64,000 bases of DNA from an uncultured Sphaerochaeta sp. (GTDB lineage Bacteria; Spirochaetota; Spirochaetia; Sphaerochaetales; Sphaerochaetaceae). Below are positions 1 to 9,428 of this stretch, in pieces. Location: the NCBI RefSeq assembly GCF_963676285.1, contig NZ_OY781063.1, positions 1,674,001 to 1,738,000 of the forward strand, written 5' to 3'. Numbering within the stretch: position 1 is the stretch's first letter; every line of letters begins with the position of its first letter. The notes under the pieces were generated by a model that made no database searches, had not been told where the DNA came from, and worked only from the letters and a program-made list of their open reading frames with translations. A program made the position numbers and the translations under genes.

Positions 1-324
1 ATGCCTCCCTTGTACAAGATCACCATAGGGAAGAAGGTTTTCTATGCCTATGATGAGGAAGCGAGGACCAAGATTCTCGAGGAACACAATGTCAGGGATG
101 AAAACAAGGTCGGGCTCCAGCGGTACAAAGGTCTTGGTGAGATGAACCCCGATCAACTTTGGGAAACAACCATGAACCCTGAGACACGCATGATCAGCCA
201 GATCTCTCTTGAAGATGCAGAGGAAGCTGATAGGGTTTTCAGTATGCTCATGGGTGAAGAAGTTGAGCCACGAAGGGCTTTCATTGACGCAAATGCCGTC
301 TATGTTTCGAATTTGGATATCTAG
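1..324 (+). CDS. gyrB: DNA gyrase subunit B, C-terminal end (partial)
   Basis: This is the last 107 residues of the ATPase/TOPRIM subunit of DNA gyrase, the enzyme that introduces negative supercoils. The window opens inside the gene, so the methionine at base 1 is an internal residue. The visible part contains the conserved C-terminal block [19 protein letters not shown], a hallmark of GyrB/ParE, and ends at a TAG at 322-324. gyrA follows 15 bases later, the usual spirochaete order. Topoisomerase IV ParE shares this block, but the adjoining gyrA with its GyrA-box-like motif favours gyrase. Confidence 0.96.
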   Translation: MPPLYKITIGKKVFYAYDEEARTKILEEHNVRDENKVGLQRYKGLGEMNPDQLWETTMNPETRMISQISLEDAEEADRVFSMLMGEEVEPRRAFIDANAVYVSNLDI

Positions 325-339
325 TATAAGGACATAATC

Positions 340-2892
340 GTGGAAGAAATAAACGAAAATAGGACAATAATTGTAGACGTGGCAAAGGAGATGCGAACCT
401 CGTATCTCAATTATGCCATGTCCGTCATTGTCAGCAGGGCCCTCCCTGATGTACGTGACGGTCTCAAGCCGGTCCACAGAAGAATCCTCTTTGATATGTA
501 TGAGATGGGCCTGAGAGCCAACTCCTCATATAAGAAATGTGCTCGTATTGTTGGTGATGTGCTTGGTAAGTACCATCCCCATGGGGATGGATCGGTGTAT
601 GATGCATTGGTACGCCTAGCACAGGATTTCTCCTTGCGTTACCCGGTGGTAAATCCCCAGGGTAACTTTGGTTCCATTGACGGTGACCCGGCAGCAGCAA
701 TGCGATATACCGAGGCTAAGATGAGCCGAATCGGTGAGGAGATGTTGCAGGATATCCAGAAAGAGACGGTTGATTTCGGGCCGAACTACGATGACTCGAT
801 GACAGAACCTCTGGTACTTCCTGGTTCATTCCCTTTCCTGTTGGCAAACGGAAGTAGTGGAATTGCAGTTGGAATGGCCACCAATATGGCTCCACACAAC
901 CTACAGGAAATCTCTGACGCCATTTGTGCAGTCATTGAAAACCCTGATATTACCATTGATGAGTTGATGGAGCATATCAAGGGCCCTGATTTTCCCTCAG
1001 GTGGAGTCATTTGTGGCATGCAGGGAATAAAGGATGCCTTTACCACTGGTCGTGGCAAGATTGTCATGCGCTCTGTATACGAGATTGAGGAGAGTGACCG
1101 TGGTCATGACCAGATTGTATTCACCGAGATTCCCTACCAGGTCAATAAAGCTGATTTGGTGAAGAAGATTGACGATCTCCGTAAGGATGGCGCAATCCCT
1201 ATGATCAGTACAATACGCGATGAGTCTGACCGTAACGGTATCAGGATCGTGGTGGAGCTGAAAATGGGGTCCGAGCCGATGGTGGTGCTCAATCAGTTGT
1301 TCAGCCGGACTTCCCTGCAGTCAAATTTCAATGTCAACAATCTTGCACTGGTGAAAGGAAGACCTCAGTTACTTACGCTCAAGGAGATGTTGCTGTATTA
1401 TATTGAGCATCGAACTGAGGTGGTGACAAGACGGACAAGGTATGACTTGCGCAAGGCACAAGAGCGTGCACATATCCTCAGGGGCTTGAAAATTGGTCTT
1501 GATAATATCGATGAGGTAATTAAGATCATCAAGGAGTCTGACGATAACACGATAGCTGCATATCGTCTTGTGGAACGTTTCGGTTTGGATGATATCCAGG
1601 CGCAGGCGATCATCGACATGAAGCTTGGTCGATTGAGTCATCTTGAGACCTCCAAGATATTGGATGAACTGGGAGAGCTTGAACAGAAGATAGCATACTA
1701 TCAGGAATTGCTTGCTGACGACCAGAAAATACTGGACGTTGTTAAATCTGAAGTTCGTTCCCTTCCATCCTCCCTTGTCCCAAAAGACCGTAGACTTACA
1801 AAAATTGCTCGAGAGGAGTTGGGGCAGGCAACAGATGAGGATTTCATCAAGGAAGAATCTGTCGTTGTATTGATCAGCAACAAGGGCTTTGCAAAGCGAA
1901 TTCCCGTCGAGGAGTATGATGCTCACGGACGCGCAGGCAAGGGAACCAGGACAACCAAGCTACAGGACGGCGATTTCGTCGACCATATGTTTGTTGCTTC
2001 AACCCATGAATATGTAATGTTTGTCAGTAATGCAGGTAAGGCTTACTATATCAAGGGATTCCAGATTCCAGAAGCTACAAAAACTGCAAAGGGAACCAGT
2101 ATCAAGAATATTCTTCAGCTGGAAACCACTGAGAAGATTACTTCAATCATTGCATTCAAGGAATTCAGCGAGGATAAGTACCTGATGATGGCTACCCGTC
2201 AGGGTGTTGTGAAAAAGGTATCGTTGTCAAACTTCGTGAATGCAAGGGTTCGTGGTATCAGGGCCTTGTTCCTTGATGAAGGTGATGAGCTTCTAAGCTG
2301 TGACCTTGTTGAGGAAGGTGACGAGGTTATGTTGATCACCAAGAATGGTCGTGGACTCAGGTTCCGTCAGAGTGATGTACGGGCAATGGGAAGGGCTAGC
2401 CGTGGTGTTCGCGGTATCCGCCTGATTGGAGAAGACCAGGTTGCTGGACTGTTGAAGGTAGATGATTCCCACAGGATTCTCATGATTACTGAAAATGGGC
2501 AGGGAAAGCAAGTAACCTTTGACAGCTTCAATGTACATGGTAGAGGAACACAGGGACAGAAGATCTTCCGTCTTGGAACAAAGGCCTCCTTTATCGTGGG
2601 TGTGCTGAGTGTAAACGATGATAATGATGTTGTGTGTGTCACCATGATGGGACAGACACTGAGGGTTCATTGTGATGCAATCTCTGTGCAAGGGAGAAAT
2701 GCTGCCGGAGTCCGTGTGGTATCGATGAAGTGGAAAAACGACTCCATCGTAGCCATTGCTTCTACTGAGAAAGATGAAGAGGAAGAAGTAGAGATTCCTG
2801 AAGCACCAAATCCAGAGGATGTGGTTCAAGATGAGGATGTTGATGATGATGAATCTGAAGATATTGTAATTGACGATTCAGATAACGAATAA
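340..2892 (+). CDS. gyrA: DNA gyrase subunit A
   Basis: 850-residue breakage-reunion subunit of DNA gyrase, partner of GyrB. The start is GTG, preceded by a purine-rich ATAAGGA about 8 bases upstream. The N-terminal winged-helix/tower domains carry the catalytic tyrosine in [10 protein letters not shown] (Tyr123), which forms the covalent DNA link. The C-terminal beta-pinwheel contains HGRAGKG (residues 529-535), a variant of the GyrA box QRRGGKG needed for DNA wrapping. The box keeps the Gly-Lys-Gly end but not the leading Gln-Arg-Arg. The last 25 residues are a strongly acidic tail rich in Asp/Glu, common in spirochaete and some other GyrAs. A perfect hairpin terminator follows. Confidence 0.97.
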   Translation: MEEINENRTIIVDVAKEMRTSYLNYAMSVIVSRALPDVRDGLKPVHRRILFDMYEMGLRANSSYKKCARIVGDVLGKYHPHGDGSVYDALVRLAQDFSLRYPVVNPQGNFGSIDGDPAAAMRYTEAKMSRIGEEMLQDIQKETVDFGPNYDDSMTEPLVLPGSFPFLLANGSSGIAVGMATNMAPHNLQEISDAICAVIENPDITIDELMEHIKGPDFPSGGVICGMQGIKDAFTTGRGKIVMRSVYEIEESDRGHDQIVFTEIPYQVNKADLVKKIDDLRKDGAIPMISTIRDESDRNGIRIVVELKMGSEPMVVLNQLFSRTSLQSNFNVNNLALVKGRPQLLTLKEMLLYYIEHRTEVVTRRTRYDLRKAQERAHILRGLKIGLDNIDEVIKIIKESDDNTIAAYRLVERFGLDDIQAQAIIDMKLGRLSHLETSKILDELGELEQKIAYYQELLADDQKILDVVKSEVRSLPSSLVPKDRRLTKIAREELGQATDEDFIKEESVVVLISNKGFAKRIPVEEYDAHGRAGKGTRTTKLQDGDFVDHMFVASTHEYVMFVSNAGKAYYIKGFQIPEATKTAKGTSIKNILQLETTEKITSIIAFKEFSEDKYLMMATRQGVVKKVSLSNFVNARVRGIRALFLDEGDELLSCDLVEEGDEVMLITKNGRGLRFRQSDVRAMGRASRGVRGIRLIGEDQVAGLLKVDDSHRILMITENGQGKQVTFDSFNVHGRGTQGQKIFRLGTKASFIVGVLSVNDDNDVVCVTMMGQTLRVHCDAISVQGRNAAGVRVVSMKWKNDSIVAIASTEKDEEEEVEIPEAPNPEDVVQDEDVDDDESEDIVIDDSDNE

Positions 2893-2914
2893 AACATCTG
2901 TTAAGTAGTTTATC

Positions 2915-2948
2915 GGGCTGTTTTCCATTGAGAAAACAGCCCTTTTTA
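2915..2948 (+). terminator. Rho-independent terminator after gyrA
   Basis: A perfect 10-bp stem (GGGCTGTTTT at 2915-2924 with AAAACAGCCC at 2933-2942) and an 8-base loop are followed by TTTTTATT. It lies 22 bases after the gyrA stop and most likely ends the gyrBA transcript. Confidence 0.92.
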
Positions 2949-3142
2949 TTGCCAAAATTTTGCTCCATTTCCCACACAAATCTGTATCGTTATATAGAAA
3001 CATTACCCAAAAAACCTGCAAATAGCGCTCTGATTTGCTGTTTTTGACATATTTGAATAACATTTAAAATTGAAGGTGAAAAACCAACCAAAGTGAATAT
3101 TGCTCACTCAAAAGAAGAGTATAGCCATACTAAAGCCAACCC

Positions 3143-3158
3143 CGTTTCACGTGAAACA
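3143..3158. promoter_or_regulatory. parS site 1
   Basis: Palindromic core GTTTCACGTGAAAC at 3144-3157, identical to the widely conserved bacterial chromosomal parS core bound by ParB. The flanking bases are C on the left and A on the right, so it matches the full 16-base consensus at 15 positions. Confidence 0.93.
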
Positions 3159-3290
3159 TAGAGTGAATAATGCACCAAATCTTAGGATGTGCTTACCTTC
3201 AATAGATAGAGGATCCAGAAGAGAAAGAGGGTAGGGTAGGGGCCAGTATCAGTATGCATATATCCTTTGGTACTTCAGATAGTGTTCTGG

Positions 3291-3306
3291 TGTTTCACGT
3301 GAAACT
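3291..3306. promoter_or_regulatory. parS site 2
   Basis: TGTTTCACGTGAAACT at 3291-3306, with the full 14-base parS core and one flanking mismatch. About 150 bases from site 1. Confidence 0.93.
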
Positions 3307-3495
3307 TCTAGCAGAAGGAAATAGTAATTGGAAGGCATGGCCATCTTAGGGGTATGTATCGTTGAATACGGGGAGTGAGCTATTTACGGTAATACATTCT
3401 TAGAACGAACTCCTTGTATATGGAGTTTGATTAGTAGAAGAAGTGTTATCGTGGTTCGACTAAAAATAATAAGAATTGTATGAGGTTTTTATGAT

Positions 3496-3511
3496 TGTTT
3501 CACGTGAAACA
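3496..3511. promoter_or_regulatory. parS site 3 (perfect 16-mer)
   Basis: TGTTTCACGTGAAACA, the complete parS consensus palindrome with no mismatch. It lies about 200 bases from site 2 and 100 bases from site 4. Confidence 0.95.
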
Positions 3512-3597
3512 TCGATTATCTTGGTAGAGAGTTGATTCGTCTAGAATGCGTATTTCGAAACATAATTCAGGGTATAAAAAAATACGTTCCACGCGAG

Positions 3598-3613
3598 TGT
3601 TTCACGTGAAACG
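3598..3613. promoter_or_regulatory. parS site 4
   Basis: TGTTTCACGTGAAACG at 3598-3613, with the full core and one flanking mismatch. It sits just beyond the 3' end of nfu and about 350 bases upstream of parA. Confidence 0.93.
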
Positions 3614-3636
3614 TATCATGCTTGATTCTCTGAATA

Positions 3637-3867
3637 CTATAGATCTGGGGTGTTTACCACAGTTAGATTCGGATCAACAAAGTTGCGAAGGTAGCGTTCT
3701 ACACCACCTTTCAGGGTCATCTGGGACATCGGGCAGCCAGCACATGCGCCAACAAGACGAACAGTTACATCATTGCCAACCAAACTGATGAACTCGATAT
3801 CTCCACCGTCATTTTGCAAAGAGGGCCGAATGTCCTCAAGTGCCTTTTTGACTTTATCTTCTATCAT
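3637..3867 (-). CDS. nfu: NifU-like (Nfu) iron-sulfur cluster carrier
   Basis: 76-residue single-domain Nfu protein. It holds a transient 4Fe-4S or 2Fe-2S cluster at the CAGC motif (Cys42 and Cys45) of a dimer and passes it to target enzymes. Conserved features are the NDGGDIEF segment and the GACAGCPMSQMTL loop. A start 15 bases further upstream is possible, but GGAGG lies inside that extension, 8 bases before the ATG at 3867, so the shorter start is preferred. The gene is transcribed away from parA. The neighbouring radical SAM/Fe-S enzymes in this window (LipA, YgiQ) would be plausible clients, which is inference. Confidence 0.9.
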   Translation of the reverse strand: MIEDKVKKALEDIRPSLQNDGGDIEFISLVGNDVTVRLVGACAGCPMSQMTLKGGVERYLRNFVDPNLTVVNTPDL

Positions 3868-3885
3868 GTAAGTATCCTCCATACG

Positions 3886-3900
3886 GTATCTTGAAGATAC
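3886..3900. repeat. Operator-like palindrome over nfu start site
   Basis: GTATCTT-G-AAGATAC is a perfect 7-bp inverted repeat around one central base. It overlaps the edge of the nfu -10 box and the expected transcription start. The position fits a repressor-binding site, but the regulator is unknown. It is too short to be a terminator. Confidence 0.45.
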
Positions 3901-3927
3901 TATAGAGATGAAGAAGGGTCAAGTTAA
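3899..3927 (-). promoter_or_regulatory. Promoter of nfu
   Basis: Read on the minus strand: TTAACT (3927-3922), a 17-base spacer, TATAGT (3904-3899). Transcription would begin near 3892, about 25 bases before the nfu start codon. The start site falls inside a palindrome described separately. Confidence 0.6.
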
Positions 3928-3939
3928 CAACCTTATTGG

Positions 3940-3968
3940 GTGACATGAATGAATTTATTACGTATAGT
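3940..3968 (+). promoter_or_regulatory. Promoter of parA (leaderless type)
   Basis: GTGACA (3940-3945), a 17-base spacer and TATAGT (3963-3968), ending 7 bases before the ATG at 3976. Transcription should start on or next to the A of that ATG. No Shine-Dalgarno sequence is present, so the mRNA is probably leaderless. Confidence 0.6.
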
Positions 3969-3975
3969 GAATAAC

Positions 3976-4746
3976 ATGAGTGCACAAACAATACTGTTTT
4001 TGAACCAAAAAGGTGGAGTAGGTAAAACTACATCAGCAGTTAACTTGGGAGCTGCGTTGGCTGCGCAGGGTAAGAAGGTCCTGTTGATCGACTTAGATGC
4101 CCAAGGTAATCTCACCAGTGCAACCTCCATCGATGGGAGGCAACCCGGTATATATGAGGTGATAGCTGGTCAACTCCCAGCTGAGGAGGCAGTGCAACAG
4201 ACTCCTGTTAAGAATCTCTACGCTATACCCAGCAATATCAACATGGCTGGTTTGAATATCGAGCTGGTTGAAGAGGAAGAGCGAGAGTTTTTTATTAAAC
4301 GAGCCTTATCTTCATTGGAGGATTCCTGGGAGTACATCCTTGCAGATTGTCCTCCTTCATTAGGATTGGTCACGGTTAATGCAATGGCATGGGCCAAAAA
4401 AGTGATCATTCCAATGCAGTGTGAATACTTGGCAATGGAAGGGTTAAGTTTGTTGACAAGAACTGTGGGGAACATGAAAAAATCGATTAATCCTGATCTA
4501 GAAGTACTAGGAATTCTTTTTACTATGTACAGCAAGCGCACTAATCTGGCTAAGGAAGTAGTTGAAGATGTGAGTTCATTTTTCCCTCAGTTGGTCTTCA
4601 AGACTATGATTCCCAGAAATATTCGACTTGCAGAAGCCCCTTCCCATGGACTACCGATTACGGTATACGATGGTTCAAGCAGTGGGGCAAAAGCATATAA
4701 GGCATTAGCCAAGGAGGTTGCAAAACGTGTCGCAAGAAACCAATAA
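3976..4746 (+). CDS. parA: Chromosome partitioning ATPase ParA (Soj)
   Basis: Deviant Walker ATPase that binds DNA nonspecifically and, with ParB at parS, moves or separates chromosome origins. The signature loop KGGVGKTT lies within the first 20 residues, as usual for the family, followed by DLDAQGN and the DCPPSLG switch region. An upstream ATG at 3949 would add nine residues, but it lies within the promoter spacer. ATG 3976 places the start right behind the -10 box and gives MSAQTILFLNQKGG, typical for ParA. The downstream parB overlaps it by 20 bases, showing a single operon. Confidence 0.93.
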   Translation: MSAQTILFLNQKGGVGKTTSAVNLGAALAAQGKKVLLIDLDAQGNLTSATSIDGRQPGIYEVIAGQLPAEEAVQQTPVKNLYAIPSNINMAGLNIELVEEEEREFFIKRALSSLEDSWEYILADCPPSLGLVTVNAMAWAKKVIIPMQCEYLAMEGLSLLTRTVGNMKKSINPDLEVLGILFTMYSKRTNLAKEVVEDVSSFFPQLVFKTMIPRNIRLAEAPSHGLPITVYDGSSSGAKAYKALAKEVAKRVARNQ

Positions 4747-5677
4747 GAAACATGGATTGGGGAAAGGAATAGGGTCCTTGATGCAAGACTATTCATTCGA
4801 TTCAGTTTTGGACTCCGCCCTTGGCCTAGCCTCATCAAAACCAGATGCAGAAAAAGGACAACGTGTACTTGAGGTTCCTGTTGAACAAATTCGTGCAAAC
4901 CCAAACCAGCCAAGAAAAGATTTCAACCAGGAAGCACTGGAAGAATTGAGCCAGTCAATTCAACGAGAAGGTGTGTTGCAGCCTATCCTGGTAGAGGAGA
5001 TTGCCCCCGGGTTGTATAGTATTGTGGCTGGGGAGAGAAGATTCCGGGCAGCAAAAATTGCTGGACTCGAGCGGATGCCGGTACTGGTGAAAGATTTCAC
5101 CCAGATGCAACGATTGGAAGTTTCTCTCATAGAGAATATTCAGAGAGAGAGCCTGAACCCTATTGAAGAAGCGAAGGCGTATGCTTACCTTATTCAAGAA
5201 GCAGGGATAACCCAAGAGGAGTTGGCAAAGAGACTGGGAAAAAATAGGTCCACCATTAGTAATAGCATTCGGCTTTTACAATTGAGCTCTTCCATGCAGC
5301 AGGATTTGTTGAATGGCAAATTTACTGCAGGTCAGGCGAGAGCAATCCTATCTGTGGTGAATCCTGCTGATAGGGAAATTCTTTATCGTACCGTACTGGA
5401 GAAAGATCTTTCAGTACGGGCAACGGAACAGTTGGCTTCGCAGTTCAATTTGGGTAAACGTGCTGCATATCAAAAGAAGAAACGAGCAAAGAAGAGTCTA
5501 GCGAAGGCTCCTGAGATTATTGCAATCGAAGATAAATTCCTGCATGCAGTAGGATCGCAGGTGGAGATTAAAGGGTCACTGGAAAAAGGGAAGATTGAGA
5601 TTCCCTTTACCAGTAGTGAAGAATTGGAAAGACTATATCAGTTGCTGATGCCAAATCAGGGGCTGTTTGAAGTATAA
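4727..5677 (+). CDS. parB: Chromosome partitioning protein ParB (Spo0J)
   Basis: About 316 residues. ParB binds parS, clamps DNA in a CTP-dependent manner and loads ParA/SMC. Visible are the CTP-binding box [12 protein letters not shown], the [17 protein letters not shown] box and a helix-turn-helix ([19 protein letters not shown]) for parS recognition. A C-terminal dimerisation region follows a lysine-rich linker. The start was moved to GTG 4727 because AAGGAGG at 4711-4717 abuts an upstream TTG but lies 9 bases before this GTG. The gene overlaps parA, and four parS sites lie within 1.6 kb. Confidence 0.93.
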   Translation: MSQETNKKHGLGKGIGSLMQDYSFDSVLDSALGLASSKPDAEKGQRVLEVPVEQIRANPNQPRKDFNQEALEELSQSIQREGVLQPILVEEIAPGLYSIVAGERRFRAAKIAGLERMPVLVKDFTQMQRLEVSLIENIQRESLNPIEEAKAYAYLIQEAGITQEELAKRLGKNRSTISNSIRLLQLSSSMQQDLLNGKFTAGQARAILSVVNPADREILYRTVLEKDLSVRATEQLASQFNLGKRAAYQKKKRAKKSLAKAPEIIAIEDKFLHAVGSQVEIKGSLEKGKIEIPFTSSEELERLYQLLMPNQGLFEV

Positions 5678-5694
5678 GAAAAGTAGGAGATACA

Positions 5695-6645
5695 ATGGAT
5701 AAGAAAGAATTGAAAGACGGTGTGTATGCCGTATTGCATACCAGTAAGGGTGAGATCACACTATTCCTAGAGAGCAAGAAGGCTCCAATGACCACTGCAA
5801 ACTTTGTAGGGCTTGCAGAGGGATCTTTGAATGTGAATGGGGAAGGAAAGCCTTTCTATGCTAATCTTACCTTCCATCGGGTCATTGAAAACTTCATGAT
5901 CCAAGGTGGATGCCCCAAAGGGAATGGAACCGGAGGTCCTGGATATACGTTCCCAGACGAGTTCGATGATTCATTGAAACATACCGAACCAGGTGTTCTC
6001 TCCATGGCAAACGCTGGACCCGGAACAAATGGAAGCCAATTTTTTATCACACATGTGGCGACACCTTGGTTGGATGGAAAGCATTCCGTCTTTGGTCATG
6101 TTGTAGAAGGTATGGATGTGGTGAACTCCATAGCACAAGGTGATAAGCTCAGTCGTGTTGAGATTGTACGCGTAGGAAAGGAAGCTGAGGCATTCGAAGT
6201 CTCTCGTGAGATCTTTACCCAGTACGTACTTGCAGCAGAGGAAAAGAACAAGAGCCGCGAAGCCAAGGAAAAAGAGAAGCTTGAGAAAGAGCTGAAGAAT
6301 CGTTGGCCTGATGCAAAAGTGACAGAGACTGGTCTTCGGTATGTAGTAAAGAAAGACGGTGAAGGAAAGAAAAGCCCGAAACACGGCCAAACTGTAACTG
6401 TTCACTATACTGGCTCCTTGCTCGATGGAAGGATTTTTGATAGTTCAGTGCAGAGGGGGACCCCAGCTCAGTTTGCAATCGGACAGGTGATTGAAGGATG
6501 GAATGAGGCCTTGAAGACCATGACCGTAGGTGAACAGCGGACCCTGATCATCCCCCCCGAACTCGGATACGGGACCATGGGATATCCCGGGGTTATCCCT
6601 CCCAACTCCTATCTGATTTTCGATGTGGAGTTGATAAAGTTTTAA
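5695..6645 (+). CDS. Dual-family peptidyl-prolyl isomerase (cyclophilin-FKBP fusion)
   Basis: 316 residues with two unrelated proline isomerase domains in one chain. Residues 1-165 are a cyclophilin ([36 protein letters not shown]). Residues about 165-205 are a charged, probably helical linker rich in Lys/Glu. Residues about 205-316 are an FKBP domain ([33 protein letters not shown]). Such cyclophilin-FKBP fusions are known as dual-family immunophilins and have been described in Treponema denticola. No signal peptide is visible, so it likely acts in the cytoplasm. AGGAG lies 7 bases before the ATG, and the gene may be read with parAB. Confidence 0.93.
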   Translation: MDKKELKDGVYAVLHTSKGEITLFLESKKAPMTTANFVGLAEGSLNVNGEGKPFYANLTFHRVIENFMIQGGCPKGNGTGGPGYTFPDEFDDSLKHTEPGVLSMANAGPGTNGSQFFITHVATPWLDGKHSVFGHVVEGMDVVNSIAQGDKLSRVEIVRVGKEAEAFEVSREIFTQYVLAAEEKNKSREAKEKEKLEKELKNRWPDAKVTETGLRYVVKKDGEGKKSPKHGQTVTVHYTGSLLDGRIFDSSVQRGTPAQFAIGQVIEGWNEALKTMTVGEQRTLIIPPELGYGTMGYPGVIPPNSYLIFDVELIKF

Positions 6646-6670
6646 TTAGATATATTAGAAGGAGATACTT

Positions 6671-8023
6671 GTGAAAGAGAAGGCTGTTCATTACGTCTGT
6701 AGCCAATGTGGCAGGGTTGAGACAAAATGGCTGGGACGCTGTCCAGACTGCGGAAGTTGGAACACCTTTGAAGAGGAAGCGGTACGTAAACCTTCCGATG
6801 GCAAGCGTGCTGTGATCAGCACTGCCACCAAGCCTGTGAGTTTGGAGGAAGTTGAGATTGATCCGTTGTTCCGTTATGAGACAGGTATCAGTGAACTTGA
6901 CCGGGTACTCGGCGGAGGAGTCATGCGTGGCTCTTCCATTCTCCTTGGGGGAGAGCCGGGTATCGGAAAGTCCACCTTAATGCTCCAGGTACTTGAGAAG
7001 TGCTCAAAGGGACGAAAAGTGCTCTACATTTCTGGAGAGGAGTCACCCAGTCAGGTTAAGCTTCGTGCACAAAGATTGGAACTCAATCTTTCATCCATCT
7101 CGATTTTTTGTGATACAAGGGTGGAAGTGGTGGTAAGTCTCCTGAGTGAAGAGAAGCCTGATGTAGTCGTTGTTGATTCATTACAGACGCTCACCAGTGA
7201 TGAGATCCCTTCCCCTGCCGGGTCAGTGAACCAGATCAGATCTTGTTCCACTACCTTGGTTGGCCTCTGTAAACAGTTGGGAATATCGTTGTTTCTTATC
7301 GGGCATGTGACGAAGGAAGGGGTGTTGGCTGGCCCAAAAGTCATTGAGCATCTGGTTGATACCGTAATCTACTTTGAGCAGATTTCCAGTGGAATTCGGT
7401 TGATTCGAGCTGCAAAGAATCGGTTCGGCTCAGTTGATGAAATCGGTATTTTCAGTATGCATGAGAAAGGGCTCAGCCCAGTGGCAAATCCATCCTCATT
7501 CTTTATCACCGATAGGCTCACAAAGGACATTCCCCCTGGAATATCCTATACCCCGGTTATCGAGGGGTCACGGACCTTTCTGGTGGAAATCCAGGCACTG
7601 ACTACCAGTGCCAAGAATGGGTATACCCGCATCTATTCAGACCGAATTGATACAGCCAGGGTTACCCGCGTTGCTGCAATTTTAGAGCGGCATGCAGGCC
7701 TACGTCTCAGTGACCAGGATATCTATGTCAATGTGGCAGGGGGGATGAAACTCAGCGAGGTATCCATCGAGTTGCCCCTTGCCCTTGCCCTTTGGTCTGC
7801 CCTGACAAACAAGAGTATTCCCAAGGCCTTGGTCAGCTATGGGGAGCTTAGCCTTGCTGGAGAAGTAAGGGGGGTTGGGTTTCCGGAGAAGCGAGAAAAG
7901 GCTGCCAAGGAGCTGGGCTTCAAGCGTTCAATCGTACCCAGGATTGCTTCGCGTTCCCTACTGGTTCAACATGCTTGCTCTACGATAAAGGAAGCTCTAG
8001 ATCTCATGAATTCAATGAAGTGA
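6671..8023 (+). CDS. radA: DNA repair protein RadA (branch-migration ATPase)
   Basis: 450-residue RecA-related, DnaB-like helicase that extends heteroduplex during recombination. An N-terminal C4 zinc finger has Cys10, Cys13, Cys24 and Cys27. A Walker A GGEPGIGKST lies near residue 95, the RadA-specific KNRFG motif near residue 249, and the C-terminal Lon-protease-like domain lacks protease residues. The start is GTG with AGAAGGAG 7 bases upstream. It follows the isomerase gene closely and could share its transcript. Confidence 0.95.
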   Translation: MKEKAVHYVCSQCGRVETKWLGRCPDCGSWNTFEEEAVRKPSDGKRAVISTATKPVSLEEVEIDPLFRYETGISELDRVLGGGVMRGSSILLGGEPGIGKSTLMLQVLEKCSKGRKVLYISGEESPSQVKLRAQRLELNLSSISIFCDTRVEVVVSLLSEEKPDVVVVDSLQTLTSDEIPSPAGSVNQIRSCSTTLVGLCKQLGISLFLIGHVTKEGVLAGPKVIEHLVDTVIYFEQISSGIRLIRAAKNRFGSVDEIGIFSMHEKGLSPVANPSSFFITDRLTKDIPPGISYTPVIEGSRTFLVEIQALTTSAKNGYTRIYSDRIDTARVTRVAAILERHAGLRLSDQDIYVNVAGGMKLSEVSIELPLALALWSALTNKSIPKALVSYGELSLAGEVRGVGFPEKREKAAKELGFKRSIVPRIASRSLLVQHACSTIKEALDLMNSMK

Positions 8024-8096
8024 TTATATAGTAAGCAATACTAACAAATAAATAAAAATATACAATTAAAAGAAATAGATATATTCGTAAAGAATC

Positions 8097-8125
8097 AAAA
8101 AAAAAGCCGTATCTAACGATACGAC
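8097..8125 (-). terminator. Rho-independent terminator for the TraB-family gene
   Basis: On the minus strand an 8-bp stem (GTCGTATC/GATACGGC, one G-T pair) with loop GTTA is followed by nine T residues (A run at 8097-8105). It lies 28 bases after the stop of the gene at 8153. Confidence 0.88.
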
Positions 8126-8152
8126 CTCTCTCGCTATGTTTGTAAGTTATCC

Positions 8153-9349
8153 TTAAGAACCGAGCATGCTCAAAAGAATGGGGAAAATGACAACATTTCC
8201 GATGGAGGCTCCTAGGCTGGTGTAGAGGAAGACAAGGAGGGTGTGTAATACACGGTTTCGATACCACCCTCTGAAGGATGTTGCATCCTCCCCCAGTTGC
8301 TCAAAATCACGAACCTTTGGTTTCCTGAGCGTTGCTTCCATCAATCCGCTCACCATTCCAACCCCAATCCCAGGATGGAGGCTTGTTAGGGGGGCTGACA
8401 ATATACTCACCAATGTGTTGAGGGGATGGGCAAAGGCCAGGATTGCACCAATAGCGGTGAAGCTCATGTTCACTGCCAGCCAGTACCCAAACATCTTGAT
8501 CCCTTCACTCTGACCGAGGTTGAAGAAACCATACAAGAGAATTCCCACAATAAGGATGGGAAAGCCCCAGGAAAAAATCTTTCCGGCTTTGCCACCCTTT
8601 GGGGTGGTGCTGATGTCTGAAAGGTCGGTACCGAAGGTGCCCTCTTCGATTGCCTTGATCGTCCTGATGATACCACCTTGGTGACCTGCGCCAATGACTG
8701 CAAGTTTTTTATCACCAGGGGAGAGGAAGATACTGGTTGCCAGATAACGGTCACGCTCGTCGATGAGCACTTCCTTGACCGAGGGTAGTTCCTTGGCCAT
8801 CTCATCCATCATACCTTGCATGACATCGGCTTTTTTGAGGGACTCCAGTTCCTCCTCTGAAATCTTTTCATTACTGAAAGCGGCGCTGATGATAGTGGCA
8901 ATGAGTTTTGCCTTGTTCCAGAGGTTCGACTTTCTCCATGCCCTGCTGAACGTGACCTGGATTTCCCGGTCACAGAGTGAGTAGGGAATCTCTTTTTCCT
9001 TGGCCAGTCTGGCTGCACTGAGGATTTCTTCTCCGGGGGCACTCCCTGATTGGTCTCCCATTCGTTTCTGAAAGGAGGAGAGGGCCATATTTGCTAATAG
9101 GAGGAACCCCTTATTCTCCTTGAGGACCTTCTTGATGTCCATATCTGACCAAGAGGATTTCTCCTCCCTGTTTTTCATACGTCCATCGTCAAGCTCAAGG
9201 CAGATATGGTCAGGTTGCTCACTCTCAATGAGCTGTGCCACTTCATCAACACTCTCTTTGGATACATGGGCTGTGCCCACAAGGAGAATCTCTCTTCCAT
9301 CGTTGAGTGTGAGTCGGTGGAAGGTATCACTCATTTTTTCATCAGTCAT
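8153..9349 (-). CDS. TraB-family membrane protein
   Basis: About 398 residues of the TraB/PrgY family, named after a protein that limits pheromone activity in enterococci. The biochemical role of the bacterial members is not settled. The N-terminal half carries the conserved LVGTAHVSKESV and LELDDGR motifs and a later GAGHQGG segment. The C-terminal half holds several hydrophobic segments that should span the membrane. ATG 9349 is favoured because it precedes the first conserved strand closely, but ATG 9334 is possible and neither has a good ribosome binding site. It is divergent from lysO. Confidence 0.82.
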   Translation of the reverse strand: MTDEKMSDTFHRLTLNDGREILLVGTAHVSKESVDEVAQLIESEQPDHICLELDDGRMKNREEKSSWSDMDIKKVLKENKGFLLLANMALSSFQKRMGDQSGSAPGEEILSAARLAKEKEIPYSLCDREIQVTFSRAWRKSNLWNKAKLIATIISAAFSNEKISEEELESLKKADVMQGMMDEMAKELPSVKEVLIDERDRYLATSIFLSPGDKKLAVIGAGHQGGIIRTIKAIEEGTFGTDLSDISTTPKGGKAGKIFSWGFPILIVGILLYGFFNLGQSEGIKMFGYWLAVNMSFTAIGAILAFAHPLNTLVSILSAPLTSLHPGIGVGMVSGLMEATLRKPKVRDFEQLGEDATSFRGWYRNRVLHTLLVFLYTSLGASIGNVVIFPILLSMLGS

Positions 9350-9391
9350 GCAGTCAACTATACTGAAGGAAGAGCGGAGAAACAAGGGAAT

Positions 9392-9418
9392 TTGACAGTC
9401 ATGTGTGATTGATATACT
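9392..9418 (+). promoter_or_regulatory. Promoter of lysO (leaderless type)
   Basis: TTGACA (9392-9397) and TATACT (9413-9418) with a short 15-base spacer. The -10 box ends 10 bases before ATG 9429, and no ribosome binding site lies between. The short spacer lowers confidence. Confidence 0.45.
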
Positions 9419-9428
9419 GTTTGTCCAC

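Larger units (their letters stand above)
2949..3636. other. Gene-free, AT-rich parS-containing region
   Basis: About 690 bases between the gyrA terminator and the 3' end of nfu without a convincing gene. Short open frames here are interrupted by the parS sites and lack ribosome binding sites. The stretch carries four copies of the parS core and is otherwise AT-rich. No canonical DnaA box (TTATNCACA) was found by eye, so I do not call oriC here. It is best read as the centromere region of the chromosome, next to its parAB genes. Confidence 0.75.

Noticed and set aside
1369..1926. 185-codon open frame antisense to gyrA
   Set aside because: It lies entirely within gyrA, whose protein motifs are continuous; no start signals.
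3586..3599. Possible fifth, degenerate parS site next to site 4
   Set aside because: GTTCCACGCGAGTG matches the parS core at too few positions and is not palindromic.
2893..3636. Replication origin with DnaA boxes
   Set aside because: No TTATNCACA-type boxes or DnaA-box cluster were seen; the region is explained by parS sites.
3546..3788. 80-codon open frame on the plus strand
   Set aside because: It runs over parS site 4 and then antisense to nfu, without a ribosome binding site.
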